A stretch of DNA of 36,025 nt. Source: an uncultured Bacteroidales bacterium (lineage in GTDB: Bacteria > Bacteroidota > Bacteroidia > Bacteroidales > UBA932). The notes beneath the pieces were generated by a model. It had not been told where the DNA came from. It was given only the letters and a program-made list of their open reading frames with translations, and did not search any database. Positions 9,263 to 18,427 of this stretch are shown one piece after another. Position numbers and translations under genes: made by a program. Location of the stretch: contig CAMNGM010000008.1 in NCBI GenBank assembly GCA_946538425.1, forward strand, positions 1 through 36,025. Reading direction: 5' to 3'. How positions within the stretch are numbered: the first letter of the stretch is position 1; the number at the start of each line of letters is the position of its first letter.

Positions 9263-10386
9263 AACGATCCAAGCAGTTCCAGGATGTGTGCACGCCCGGA
9301 TTCAAAAGAGTACGAGGCATAGGTTGCATCGGCGATCTCCGTCCGGGATGCCGAGCAATGCATCGCGTCCCGAAGCGCTTTTTTAAAGCCCGCACGATCC
9401 TCATAGACAAACACATAGCGCCCAACAAAGGGTTCGTATCCCCGTGCTGCGGACACGTGGCAGACCGCCGGGATCCCGACTTTCAGCCCGTCCAGCAAGC
9501 GCAGCTTGATGCCAGACCCCAGGTTGATGGGACACAGGTAACAGGAGGCCGGCAGAAGGATTTCCCGCATGGACACAGGTGAAGGGACCACCCGGACTCC
9601 ACGGCTCTCGAAACCCTCGACAAAGGCCTTGGATGGCTCGCGGCCGGCGACAGTCAGCGACATGCCGGGAACGGCTTCCTGCAGGATGTCCAGATAGCCG
9701 TCGGCCCATTCCTCGAGGGACTTCCAGGTCTGGACGGAAGACAGGTTTCCGGTAATGACGAAATGGAGCGGTTCTGTCGGCCGAAGCGCCCCCTCCGGTG
9801 TCAGACGGTCATCCTCATCCAGGAAGAAAGCGCCGCCCACCTCCATCCGGGAGGTATGCGCCGGGTCGTAATAGTTGTACAGTTGTTCCAAATCGGACTC
9901 GGTGAGTGTCAGGCCCAGGTCCGATTTCAAGACGGACTCCCTTTCGGCCTTTTCCACCCATCCCAGCGTGAAACGGCGGAAATAGCGGATGTTGTCCGAG
10001 GCATATTCCAACTGGAAGTTGTGGTGGATGGTGATCACCTTGCAGCCGTAGCGGTGCGCCACGTCGACCTGTCCGTACGAGCAGGGGCTTCCGTTGAACA
10101 CGACGAGGTCATACCCGCCCGAAGCCAGTTCGCGTTCCACGCCGAAATCGTGGGGGCTGCCCGTCCGGAGGAGCCGGAGGAATTTCCGAAGCCATCCCCC
10201 GTCGGTCCGGATGGGGAGAAGACGGATGCGGGGGGACAGTTTCACCACGGGACGCCCGGGGTGTTCGGGGAAGATCATCGCCATTTCATCGGCGATGTCG
10301 GCAAACATATTGGCATAGGCCCGCGAGGCGTATACCCCGCCGGAATCCTCGTCCAGATACGTATGATTCACCATCAAAACCTTCAT
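9259..10386 (-). CDS. Glycosyltransferase
   Basis: MKVLMVNHTYLDEDSGGVYASRAYANMF...LCPINLGSGIKLRLLDGLKVGIPAVCHVSAARGYEPF. Confidence 0.78.
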   Translation of the reverse strand: MKVLMVNHTYLDEDSGGVYASRAYANMFADIADEMAMIFPEHPGRPVVKLSPRIRLLPIRTDGGWLRKFLRLLRTGSPHDFGVERELASGGYDLVVFNGSPCSYGQVDVAHRYGCKVITIHHNFQLEYASDNIRYFRRFTLGWVEKAERESVLKSDLGLTLTESDLEQLYNYYDPAHTSRMEVGGAFFLDEDDRLTPEGALRPTEPLHFVITGNLSSVQTWKSLEEWADGYLDILQEAVPGMSLTVAGREPSKAFVEGFESRGVRVVPSPVSMREILLPASCYLCPINLGSGIKLRLLDGLKVGIPAVCHVSAARGYEPFVGRYVFVYEDRAGFKKALRDAMHCSASRTEIADATYASYSFESGRAHILELLGSL

Positions 10387-10403
10387 CGGTCAATCCCCCT
10401 GGG

Positions 10404-10434
10404 CAAATATAGACAATTAAAACCTGAACGCAAA
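10404..10434 (-). promoter_or_regulatory. Candidate internal promoter (TTTG-N19-TATATTTG)
   Basis: Plus strand caaatata (10404-10411) and caaa (10431-10434) in the 56-bp gap before the GT gene at 9259-10386. Confidence 0.65.
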
Positions 10435-10442
10435 GCCCCTCA

Positions 10443-11531
10443 TCAACCTTCGAGGATATGCAGCAGCCGATCCTCGAAACAGGCCTTCCGGAAGCATTCT
10501 TCGTATCTTTCCCGTCCGGCCTCTCCCATTCTCCTCCGGAGAGGCGCGTCGGTCAGGAGTTTTTCCAGGCAACGGGTCAGGTCCACCACGTCGCCTTTGC
10601 GGGACAGAAGCCCCGTCGTACCGTTCATGACTTCGTCCGGAATGCCGCCTTCCTCGCTGGCCACGACCGGAAGGCCGGCTGACATCGCTTCCAGGATCAC
10701 CAGCGGGAAACAGTCTTCCCGGGTAGGATGGACGAAAATGTCCGCCAGCCGGTAAGCCTCTTTCTTGTCATCCCCGTACAAAGGACCGGAGAAACTGACC
10801 TTCCCCTCCAGGCCGCGTTCCTTGACCATCGTTTCCAGCGACTCCGCAGGGAAACCGGGTGAAATGGACCCGGCGAAGCAGCAGTGGAATGCCACGCCAC
10901 GGTCGGCCAACAGCCGGCAGGCATCCAGGAGGTCGCCGGCTCCCTTGTCGCCGATCACGTTGGACAGGAACAGGAGCGTGGGTTCCGCCGAATCGGTCCG
11001 GACCGGGACGGTCTCCAGGACGGGATCGATGCCGTTGGGGCACAGGCGGACATCGACGCGGTCCACAAAGCGCGCGATGTCGGGATACAGCTTCCATGAC
11101 AGCAGGATGACCTTTGTTCCCTGGAAGAAAGACCGTAACAAGCGGCTGTATCCGGGTCTCTCCGCCAAGGCGGCCACCCCCTTGTTGTGCAGATGCAGAA
11201 CCACCTTACAGCCCCTCCGTTTCAGGAAACGGACCACAAGCCGGTCTTTCAGGAAGCCGAGCGCCCGGAAGGAAGGCGTCACATACACGACATCCGGCCG
11301 GAAGCCGACCACCTCCCGGAAGACCTGCCCCAGCAAGCGGGCGACGACCGTGATCTTCTTGCACGAGAACCGGTTGATCTCGTCCATCGTGCGGGAAATG
11401 GAATAGTTGACAAACCGGCACTCGAACCGGTCGCGGAGCGCCACGCTGTCCCGGACGATGCCACCCACGACCGCGGCGCCGTGTACCGGCGGCGGCATAT
11501 GCATCAGGAACAGGATTCTCGGCTTGTCCAT
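10443..11531 (-). CDS. Glycosyltransferase family 4
   Basis: MDKPRILFLMHMPPPVHGAAVVGG...LLFLSNVIGDKGAGDLLDAC...FVHPTREDCFPLVILEAMSAGLPVVASEEGGIPDEV. Confidence 0.92.
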   Translation of the reverse strand: MDKPRILFLMHMPPPVHGAAVVGGIVRDSVALRDRFECRFVNYSISRTMDEINRFSCKKITVVARLLGQVFREVVGFRPDVVYVTPSFRALGFLKDRLVVRFLKRRGCKVVLHLHNKGVAALAERPGYSRLLRSFFQGTKVILLSWKLYPDIARFVDRVDVRLCPNGIDPVLETVPVRTDSAEPTLLFLSNVIGDKGAGDLLDACRLLADRGVAFHCCFAGSISPGFPAESLETMVKERGLEGKVSFSGPLYGDDKKEAYRLADIFVHPTREDCFPLVILEAMSAGLPVVASEEGGIPDEVMNGTTGLLSRKGDVVDLTRCLEKLLTDAPLRRRMGEAGRERYEECFRKACFEDRLLHILEG

Positions 11532-11532
11532 A

Positions 11533-12417
11533 TCAGGCGAACAGGTTGCGCAGCCTGGTCCAGGCGCGGAGGGGAACGGAATGATAGCGAAGCGCCGACC
11601 GGCGGATGGCGGGGACGACCTCCGCCGCATCAGGATAGCGGAATGGGCCCGGACGGTCATTCAGGTCGAAGCGGAAGCGGTTGTAACGGAGGCAGTTCGT
11701 GCCGGCCCCGTCAAACTCCCCGGACGCATCGACCAGGCTCTTCACCGGGAACAGGGACAGTTTCCCCTGCAGGAACTGGGAGAAACAGAACCGAATGGCC
11801 CAGGAGGCATTCCTCCCCTCCAGCCAATCCCGGAGCAGGTCCGGGCAGTCCGATCCGCCCCAGGCGGCGAAAGCACGGCGGTATTTCTCCCAATCCGCGG
11901 GTGTGGGGTTCCAATCGACGGAATCCCAACGGTCTTTCCAAGTGGCCCAGCCCCAGGAGGAACTCCGGGGGCCGAAATATGCGTCGGAACCGTAGCCTTC
12001 CGGGATGCGGACCCGGTTGGTGTAGCCGCAGACGGAAAACACGCGTTTATCGTCCGCATACCGCTCCAAGCCGTCCAGAATGAATCGCAGGAAGCCCGGT
12101 TGCACCTTCAGGTCGTCCTCGATGACGATTACCGAAGGATGGGTTTCCAGAACGCGGGATATCCCCCGGATGACGGATGCGCCCAAACCCAGGTGACGAT
12201 CGGAGCGACAGACCTCCAGCGTCCGAAAAAACCCGCTGGCAGCAGCCGCACGGGCCGTTTCCTCCACCAGCGTATCCTCGGAGGCATCGGCCGGACCGTC
12301 CACGAAAACAGTCGCGTCCAACACATCCGCGCCGGCGCAGGCCGACAGCGACGCCAGGCACGCCTGCAGGGCCTTCGGACGCCGATAAGCGAAGATGGCG
12401 AGCGCGGGGGTATTCAT
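11533..12417 (-). CDS. Glycosyltransferase with GNT-I-like (GT13-like) EDDL motif
   Basis: MNTPALAIFAYRRPKALQACLASL...VIVIEDDLKVQPGFLRFI...YFGPRSSSWGWATWKDRW; start at 12417 gives an ATGA overlap with the upstream gene. Confidence 0.8.
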   Translation of the reverse strand: MNTPALAIFAYRRPKALQACLASLSACAGADVLDATVFVDGPADASEDTLVEETARAAAASGFFRTLEVCRSDRHLGLGASVIRGISRVLETHPSVIVIEDDLKVQPGFLRFILDGLERYADDKRVFSVCGYTNRVRIPEGYGSDAYFGPRSSSWGWATWKDRWDSVDWNPTPADWEKYRRAFAAWGGSDCPDLLRDWLEGRNASWAIRFCFSQFLQGKLSLFPVKSLVDASGEFDGAGTNCLRYNRFRFDLNDRPGPFRYPDAAEVVPAIRRSALRYHSVPLRAWTRLRNLFA

Positions 12418-13949
12418 CGGCCTGTCCATTGTTTCCAAAGTTCCAGGGCTTCTTCCCGGGTAGTGCCGTCGGGAAGGGTCAGGTTCTCTCCGATATAGCT
12501 GTCGGGGTCGTCCTTGCGGATGTAAAGGCGGCACCGGCCGTTCACGACATTGCCGGTCACGCGGTTGGCGACATTGGCCTTTTCCACCTTGCTGCCGCGC
12601 ATCCGCTGGACCTTGTGGCGCTTACGCAAGTCGATGCACATGGAAGGATGCACGTCCAGCACGAGATTGTCCTCGATCCGCACGCCCAGAACGCCGTCGT
12701 CGCCGAAGATACCCCGGTTACCGTGATGACCATGGATGTCGTGGATATAGTTGTGGCGGATGACCGAACCGGCATTCTGGGTCCAGATATAAATCGCCCC
12801 CGAATCGATCAGCATCCGCATCGGCTTGCGGCGGAACGCTTCCGTCATATAGATCTCATTGTCCTCCACCACCCCGGAGGCAACCGGGTCTTCCGTCTCC
12901 GTGAAATGGGTCCCGACCCCCACGGCCGAATACGCGAAATCCTCGAAAACGTTATCCTCGATCCGGTACTCGGGGCCTTTGCAAAGGACAACCGGCGCAT
13001 TGGTCAAGGCCAGCCCCATGTCCCGGAAAACATTTCGCTCCACCCGGACATCGGCCGACTCCGGATCAGCCGCCAGACCGCCCCGGTAGCAGCGGGCCAT
13101 TTCATTGTCCCGGAAACGGACATGGTCCGTCGCTTCGCATGCCACCACGGTGCTGCGGATCCCTTCGAACGAACAGCCGGAAACGACCGTGGAATCGGCC
13201 TGGAAATCACGGAACAGGAAGAGCGGCTCCCCGGCCCTGTTTCCCAGGAAACGGATTCCTTCGGTCCGGAAGGCGCCCAACCGGCAGCCATCGACCCGGC
13301 AGAAGGTGGACGCCAGGCTGCGGTGAGGCGTTTCCGCCGGCCGGTCCACGGGATGGTTGATCATCCGGTACCGGGGAAGGCAGCGGCCGAAACGGAGTTC
13401 CGTGTACCAGGCGGTCGGGTGCTCCCCCACCTTTTCCAGAAGGGCGATTCCCCCAGCTATTTTGACCACCTTGTACAAGGCTCCCTGGAACCATTGGGTC
13501 AGGACCATATACACATCGGCCGCCTCCTCCTCGGAGAGGTCGGGTTCCTGACAGAGGAGCCGGAAACGCCCCCGATGACGCAGCGCCGGGATGGGATAGA
13601 ACAGCGCCGAATGGACCGGGCCCATCCGGCTGACGTCAGTGTCCTTTTCCAGGTCCACCCAGCCGTCTCCGGGCGAAAAAGGAACGGCGGAGCCGCCATC
13701 CGCCGCCACCAGGCGGGTGTCGTTTCCGGACAGGACGACCTCCACCCCGGCGCAGGACAACCCGCTCAGATCCAGATGGTTGTCCTTGAAGAAGAAGGTT
13801 CCCGGTCCGAATTCCACCCGGACAGAAGCCGTTTCCGGAAGAAGATTCTCCAACTTCTCCGGAAAAGCGTCGAACTCGGCTTGGGTCCGCACCGGAATCA
13901 CTTCCGGAACGGCTACGGCAAGGCTGAGGAACAGGCTGACAAGCGTCAT
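12414..13949 (-). CDS. Secreted right-handed parallel beta-helix protein
   Basis: Signal peptide MTLVSLFLSLAVA; FGPGTFFFKDNHLDLSG then VERNVFRDM, IEDNVFEDF, VEDNEIYM, IRHNYIHDIHGHHGNRG, IEDNLVLDV coils. Confidence 0.78.
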   Translation of the reverse strand: MTLVSLFLSLAVAVPEVIPVRTQAEFDAFPEKLENLLPETASVRVEFGPGTFFFKDNHLDLSGLSCAGVEVVLSGNDTRLVAADGGSAVPFSPGDGWVDLEKDTDVSRMGPVHSALFYPIPALRHRGRFRLLCQEPDLSEEEAADVYMVLTQWFQGALYKVVKIAGGIALLEKVGEHPTAWYTELRFGRCLPRYRMINHPVDRPAETPHRSLASTFCRVDGCRLGAFRTEGIRFLGNRAGEPLFLFRDFQADSTVVSGCSFEGIRSTVVACEATDHVRFRDNEMARCYRGGLAADPESADVRVERNVFRDMGLALTNAPVVLCKGPEYRIEDNVFEDFAYSAVGVGTHFTETEDPVASGVVEDNEIYMTEAFRRKPMRMLIDSGAIYIWTQNAGSVIRHNYIHDIHGHHGNRGIFGDDGVLGVRIEDNLVLDVHPSMCIDLRKRHKVQRMRGSKVEKANVANRVTGNVVNGRCRLYIRKDDPDSYIGENLTLPDGTTREEALELWKQWTGR

Positions 13950-15202
13950 CGTGAGATGGACCGGTAGTGGCCCCACTGGGCTTTTTTCTTGACGGGATCG
14001 AATGCATTGTCGTGCAGTTCGCCGATCCGGTCAGTATTGTACATATACTGGAAGAACGCCAGCAGCATCAGGGTCTCGGCCAGACCGAAGTAGGACAAGG
14101 TGGCCGCGCCCACGAGGATGTAGATCGCAATGGACTTGCTGATGAAGGATTTCTTCGCGGCCAAGCCTTTGATGCAGCACACGAGGATGGTGATCACGGG
14201 AATCAGTCCATACTGGTGCCACGTGCCGAACAGCCCCACGTCGGAATGGTAGATACCCTCCTGGGCCAGTCGCTGCATAACCGGATCGACCACCCCGGAG
14301 ATGAAGCCGTCTCCCAGGATGTAGCGGATGAAACCGTCGCGATGGGCGAACACGTAGTTCATCGACTTGATCCGGTTGTAGTCCGGATCGGACAGCTGGG
14401 AGATGGTCTCATTGTACAGCAAGCCCCATTGGCTGGCCGTCACGGCCACCATGAAAAGGGCCGCGGCGAAGATGACCGCCATCAGCATCAGTTTCCGGGC
14501 GCTCATCTTCATGTCCCAGATGGCGAACATCGAGATGACGACCGCCGCCAGGAGGGCAGTCCGGTTCTGGACCAGGAAGATGATGCCGAACAGGAAGAAG
14601 AACCAGAGCAGGTTCTTCCTGCCGAACTTGTGCATCAGCCGGTCCAGCGACATAATCAGTCCCAGGACCACATAGCGGAATCCCTGGACCGTGAGGACGT
14701 AATCACTTCCCTCGTTATTGATGAAAAAGGACTGCTCCGGGACCGGGATCAAGTTGGTGTTGACAAAGGATACCACAAGCACCACGCCCAGATAGATGAC
14801 GGAAAATGCGTACAACGCGCTGCGGATCTCCCGTTCCGTGGGCCGGATGGCGATGAATACAGGGAACGCGCAGAAAAAGAGCATGTGGCGGTTCGCCAGG
14901 CAGGACCGCAAGAATCCCTGCCCATAATAGATCTGCGCCGGGATGAACGACAGGATGATGCCGATCATGAACCACCAGAAAGGATTCATCCAGGAAATGT
15001 ACTCCCGGATATGTTTCCGCCGGTAGAACGTGAAGAGGATGAACAGCGTGATCAGGAAGAAGGTGTAACCGCCGTCCGGCCCGAGGATGCGCGTGATCGG
15101 CCGGAGTTCGAAGAAATTGGTCGAAAGGATCATCAGCACGCACAGCCAGACATCGATCAGCCGCCGTTTCTTTTTGACTACGCCCCAGTTGTACTTGCTC
15201 AT
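13946..15202 (-). CDS. wzy: O-antigen/EPS polymerase-like membrane protein
   Basis: Multi-TM, poorly conserved; position beside the flippase and GT genes; large soluble loop (HRDGFIRYILGDGFISG...HSDVGLFGTWHQYG). Confidence 0.75.
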   Translation of the reverse strand: MSKYNWGVVKKKRRLIDVWLCVLMILSTNFFELRPITRILGPDGGYTFFLITLFILFTFYRRKHIREYISWMNPFWWFMIGIILSFIPAQIYYGQGFLRSCLANRHMLFFCAFPVFIAIRPTEREIRSALYAFSVIYLGVVLVVSFVNTNLIPVPEQSFFINNEGSDYVLTVQGFRYVVLGLIMSLDRLMHKFGRKNLLWFFFLFGIIFLVQNRTALLAAVVISMFAIWDMKMSARKLMLMAVIFAAALFMVAVTASQWGLLYNETISQLSDPDYNRIKSMNYVFAHRDGFIRYILGDGFISGVVDPVMQRLAQEGIYHSDVGLFGTWHQYGLIPVITILVCCIKGLAAKKSFISKSIAIYILVGAATLSYFGLAETLMLLAFFQYMYNTDRIGELHDNAFDPVKKKAQWGHYRSISR

Positions 15203-16029
15203 CGGACGGTCTGGATCAAACGGTACAACATGCTGACGAGAGAAATCTCCCAGGCGGGATACTTCCTGTAGCAGCGGTAATAATAAGCCATGCTCCGGAA
15301 CTGCATCCGGTCCATTTCCTTCCTCTTGTACGAGGAGCCGATGACGGCGCCGTGTTCATGGATGATGGTGACAGACGGACAGAACCAGCAACGCTTTCCG
15401 ATGGCGGACAGCCGCTCGCTGAGGATGGGTTCCTCCGCATACAGGAACGTGTTCTCATCGAAGCAGCCCGCCTCGAAAAACGCATCGGCCCGGACCATGA
15501 GGAAAGAGCCCATCAGCTTGTAATGATACCCCTCGGAAGCCTTTTCGGAATAATCCAGCCGGAACTTCTCCACCTTCCGTTCCAGGGAGAGGAAAGGGGT
15601 GAGAAGATACATCCACACATAGCGGTTCCACAGCCCCTGATAGGGCTCGGGACTCTGCCGACGGCCGTCCTTGCCCACGATGCAAGGGCCGATGGCTCCG
15701 ACATCGTCATGGCGGAAAAGCTCTTTGTAAAGCGTGTCGACGACATCGTCGGAGTGGAAACGCAGATCGTTGTTGCTGAACAGGATGGCATCCGGGTCAA
15801 CGTGCTCCCGAAGCCAACGGGCGCCCAGGTTGCATCCGGCGGCATACCCCTTGTTCTCGGCACGGAGGACAGTCGCGTCCGGAAGCCGTTCCTTCAGGTT
15901 GGAGTCTTGGCTGCCGCCATTGTCCACGACGACCAGGCGATACGGTATCCGGATCCGGGAGAGTTCCTCCCGGACAAAAGCGACCGTCCGGTCATCGGAA
16001 CGGAAACTGACGATGACAATTCCTAACAT
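15199..16029 (-). CDS. Glycosyltransferase family 2 (rhamnosyltransferase-like)
   Basis: MLGIVIVSFRSDDRTVAFV...LVVVDNGGSQDSN...RAENKGYAAGCNLGARW...ILFSNNDLRF; ATG overlaps the wzx stop. Confidence 0.9.
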   Translation of the reverse strand: MLGIVIVSFRSDDRTVAFVREELSRIRIPYRLVVVDNGGSQDSNLKERLPDATVLRAENKGYAAGCNLGARWLREHVDPDAILFSNNDLRFHSDDVVDTLYKELFRHDDVGAIGPCIVGKDGRRQSPEPYQGLWNRYVWMYLLTPFLSLERKVEKFRLDYSEKASEGYHYKLMGSFLMVRADAFFEAGCFDENTFLYAEEPILSERLSAIGKRCWFCPSVTIIHEHGAVIGSSYKRKEMDRMQFRSMAYYYRCYRKYPAWEISLVSMLYRLIQTVR

Positions 16030-17465
16030 GAAGCGAATACCTTCCGCCAAATTGAACGTATCCACAACGCCAGCGCACCGTCCTTGAAAAACAACAGGTT
16101 CACGACCAGCATATACAGGCCGGTGACGGCACCTTGACAACCGAGCCGCAAGAATGCATTTCCTACAGGCAGGAACAGGAGCAGGAGCGGAACCAGCGGC
16201 AGATGGAAAACAATCACCCGCACCAGATCGCCGAGCGGGAAGCGAAGCGACAGGTTGCGGGACACGGCGATCCAGGCGCACAGAAAAACGGACAGCTCGG
16301 ACACCACCCACACGATTGCGGATCCCTGCGCCAGCATGAATCTTACCAGCAGAAGATTCAGCAGGATGCCCACGCCGGCGCCAACCGCAGAATTGACGAA
16401 GACAGCCCGATCCATCTTCATCGGCATCATCACCTGGACCACCAGGATCTGTTCCATTCCGATGACAAGGATGAGCGGAGCCACGATGCGCATCGGGACC
16501 ACCGCCCCTTCATACCCCTTGCCGGACAGGATGCGGATTACGTCCCCGGCACCGACCAGCAAGAGAAGGATGACCGGTACGCCCACGATGAAAAGAATGC
16601 GGAAAGTCTTGGAGACCAACCCCAGGAATTCGTCTTTCCGGCCCTCGGACAGGACCGCACTCATCCGGGGAAGCATCACCGTCGTGAAGGCGGTGAACAG
16701 GGCGATGACCATCGAGAAAACCTTGGTGGCGCTCGTGTAATAACCCACTTGTACCGTATCGGAGACGAAACCGAGATATGTGACGTTGAAAGTGGTGTAC
16801 ATCGATGTCAAGAACATGTACAGCCCCATCGTGAAGAAGGGTCGGACATGCCTCGCCCAATCGACTTCCTGTTTTCTGAATGACACGAACCGACGGGCAT
16901 AAGACAGGTTGATGCCGGCGTTCAAGACCACCATCAGGGTGAGAAGCAGATAATAGACTGGATAATCCTCGGGCTTACGGACCAGAAGGAAAACACCGGC
17001 CACGTAGAGGAATTTCACGAGAATCGTCCGGTTGGTGATGTACTTGAATTCCTCCATTCCCTGGAAAAGCCAGTCCATGCAAAGGAAATTTGCCAGGATC
17101 TTCACGACACCGATCCAAAGCAGGCTCCGGTACTCAGCGAGGGCGGGGACGACGAATATGGCTGCCGCGAGCGCGACTGCCGCCAGACCGGAGGTCAAGC
17201 CGTTCAGCGCAATCAAGTCCGAGAAAACGCGGTTTCGAGCCTCCCGGTCCTCACGCACCGCCGCAATCTCCCGCACACCCACGATGGCGACACCCATCAT
17301 CGAGAACAGGATGAAATAGTTCACGATGCTGTCCACGAAGTTGCAGATACCGATGTTGGACACGCCGAGCACCCTGGACACATACGGATACGTGATCAGC
17401 GGGAACAGGTAGTTCGCCACCGTCAGGAGACCGTTGTAGAAGAAATTCTTCTTAATGCTGGGCAT
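16023..17465 (-). CDS. wzx: Polysaccharide flippase, oligosaccharide export (MOP/Wzx) family
   Basis: MPSIKKNFFYNGLLTVANYLFPLITYPYVSRVLGVSNIGICNFVDSIVNYFILFSMMGVAIVGVREIA; Wzx-type N-terminus and many TM segments. Confidence 0.95.
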   Translation of the reverse strand: MPSIKKNFFYNGLLTVANYLFPLITYPYVSRVLGVSNIGICNFVDSIVNYFILFSMMGVAIVGVREIAAVREDREARNRVFSDLIALNGLTSGLAAVALAAAIFVVPALAEYRSLLWIGVVKILANFLCMDWLFQGMEEFKYITNRTILVKFLYVAGVFLLVRKPEDYPVYYLLLTLMVVLNAGINLSYARRFVSFRKQEVDWARHVRPFFTMGLYMFLTSMYTTFNVTYLGFVSDTVQVGYYTSATKVFSMVIALFTAFTTVMLPRMSAVLSEGRKDEFLGLVSKTFRILFIVGVPVILLLLVGAGDVIRILSGKGYEGAVVPMRIVAPLILVIGMEQILVVQVMMPMKMDRAVFVNSAVGAGVGILLNLLLVRFMLAQGSAIVWVVSELSVFLCAWIAVSRNLSLRFPLGDLVRVIVFHLPLVPLLLLFLPVGNAFLRLGCQGAVTGLYMLVVNLLFFKDGALALWIRSIWRKVFASC

Positions 17466-17469
17466 CGGA

Positions 17470-18426
17470 TCAGAGGGTTGAAAGGATCTGCTGCATTTCC
17501 CGGACGCGGGCCGACGTGATGTGTCCGGAAAGATAACGCCGGTAACGGTCCATGTCCACGGGACGCCGTAAAAAGTCCGTCAAGACCTGTTCGAAAACAT
17601 CGTAAGAATCCACGCTGGGAGAGAAAGACCCAAGACAGTAATAATCCGTATCGGGATTGGGCCGATACCGCATCAGGACGTGGCAGCCCGCGCTCAGGTA
17701 TTCCAGGAAGCGGGGCGTCACCTGGCTGAAACCGTGCGTTTTTCCGTCAGGTTCGTCCAGACCGGGCGTTGCGTAAAGCCCCACCCGGCAGCGACGCATC
17801 AGGTCCATGAACTTGGAGTGGTCGTCCACTTCGCCGAGACAGGTTTCCGTTTGGTCATAGTACAGGAAACGGCCGTTTTCGATTCTCCGGTAGACATAGG
17901 TGCAGGGATGTTCGGCGACGAAACGCCGGAAGAAATCCCCAAGCACGGCGTCAGGCCGCCCCATCAGAGCCACGTCGTATTGCTTTTCAGGCAATTCGTC
18001 AGTCAGGATGCTGTCCGGCAGGGAAAGGGCCAGATGAAACAGGGGCAGACCGGTCCCCTGTTTCCGGAGGAACTCGTAAGCCTCGCGACTTGAGACAAAG
18101 ATGGCGGGGCAGGCACTGTATGAACGCACAAGTGAAGGCAGCGAAGGTTCCCGGAGGAAGAAATCAATCCAATAAGGGACTACCTGCGCCCGGTTGTAGA
18201 CATTATTCTCCGCCCTGGGTTCCATCTCCATAAGCAGCAGACACTTCTTGCCGGTGGGGACGGACCGGCGGCCCGGCAGGCGGCGGAAAAAAGCCTCTTC
18301 CAATCGGTTCCTGGGGACGAGCCGGATGCCCATCTCGCGCGAGAAGATGTCTTCCCACGCATAGACCAGATCGAAACTGACTCTCTTTTCCCACGCACGT
18401 TGCGTGAGGATGCCTTCCAACTTCAT
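17470..18426 (-). CDS. Glycosyltransferase (CgeB / Glyco_trans_1_2-like)
   Basis: YDVALMGRPDAVLGDFFRRF...GFSQVTPRFLEYLSAGCHVLMRY. Confidence 0.68.
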   Translation of the reverse strand: MKLEGILTQRAWEKRVSFDLVYAWEDIFSREMGIRLVPRNRLEEAFFRRLPGRRSVPTGKKCLLLMEMEPRAENNVYNRAQVVPYWIDFFLREPSLPSLVRSYSACPAIFVSSREAYEFLRKQGTGLPLFHLALSLPDSILTDELPEKQYDVALMGRPDAVLGDFFRRFVAEHPCTYVYRRIENGRFLYYDQTETCLGEVDDHSKFMDLMRRCRVGLYATPGLDEPDGKTHGFSQVTPRFLEYLSAGCHVLMRYRPNPDTDYYCLGSFSPSVDSYDVFEQVLTDFLRRPVDMDRYRRYLSGHITSARVREMQQILSTL

Positions 18427-18427
18427 C

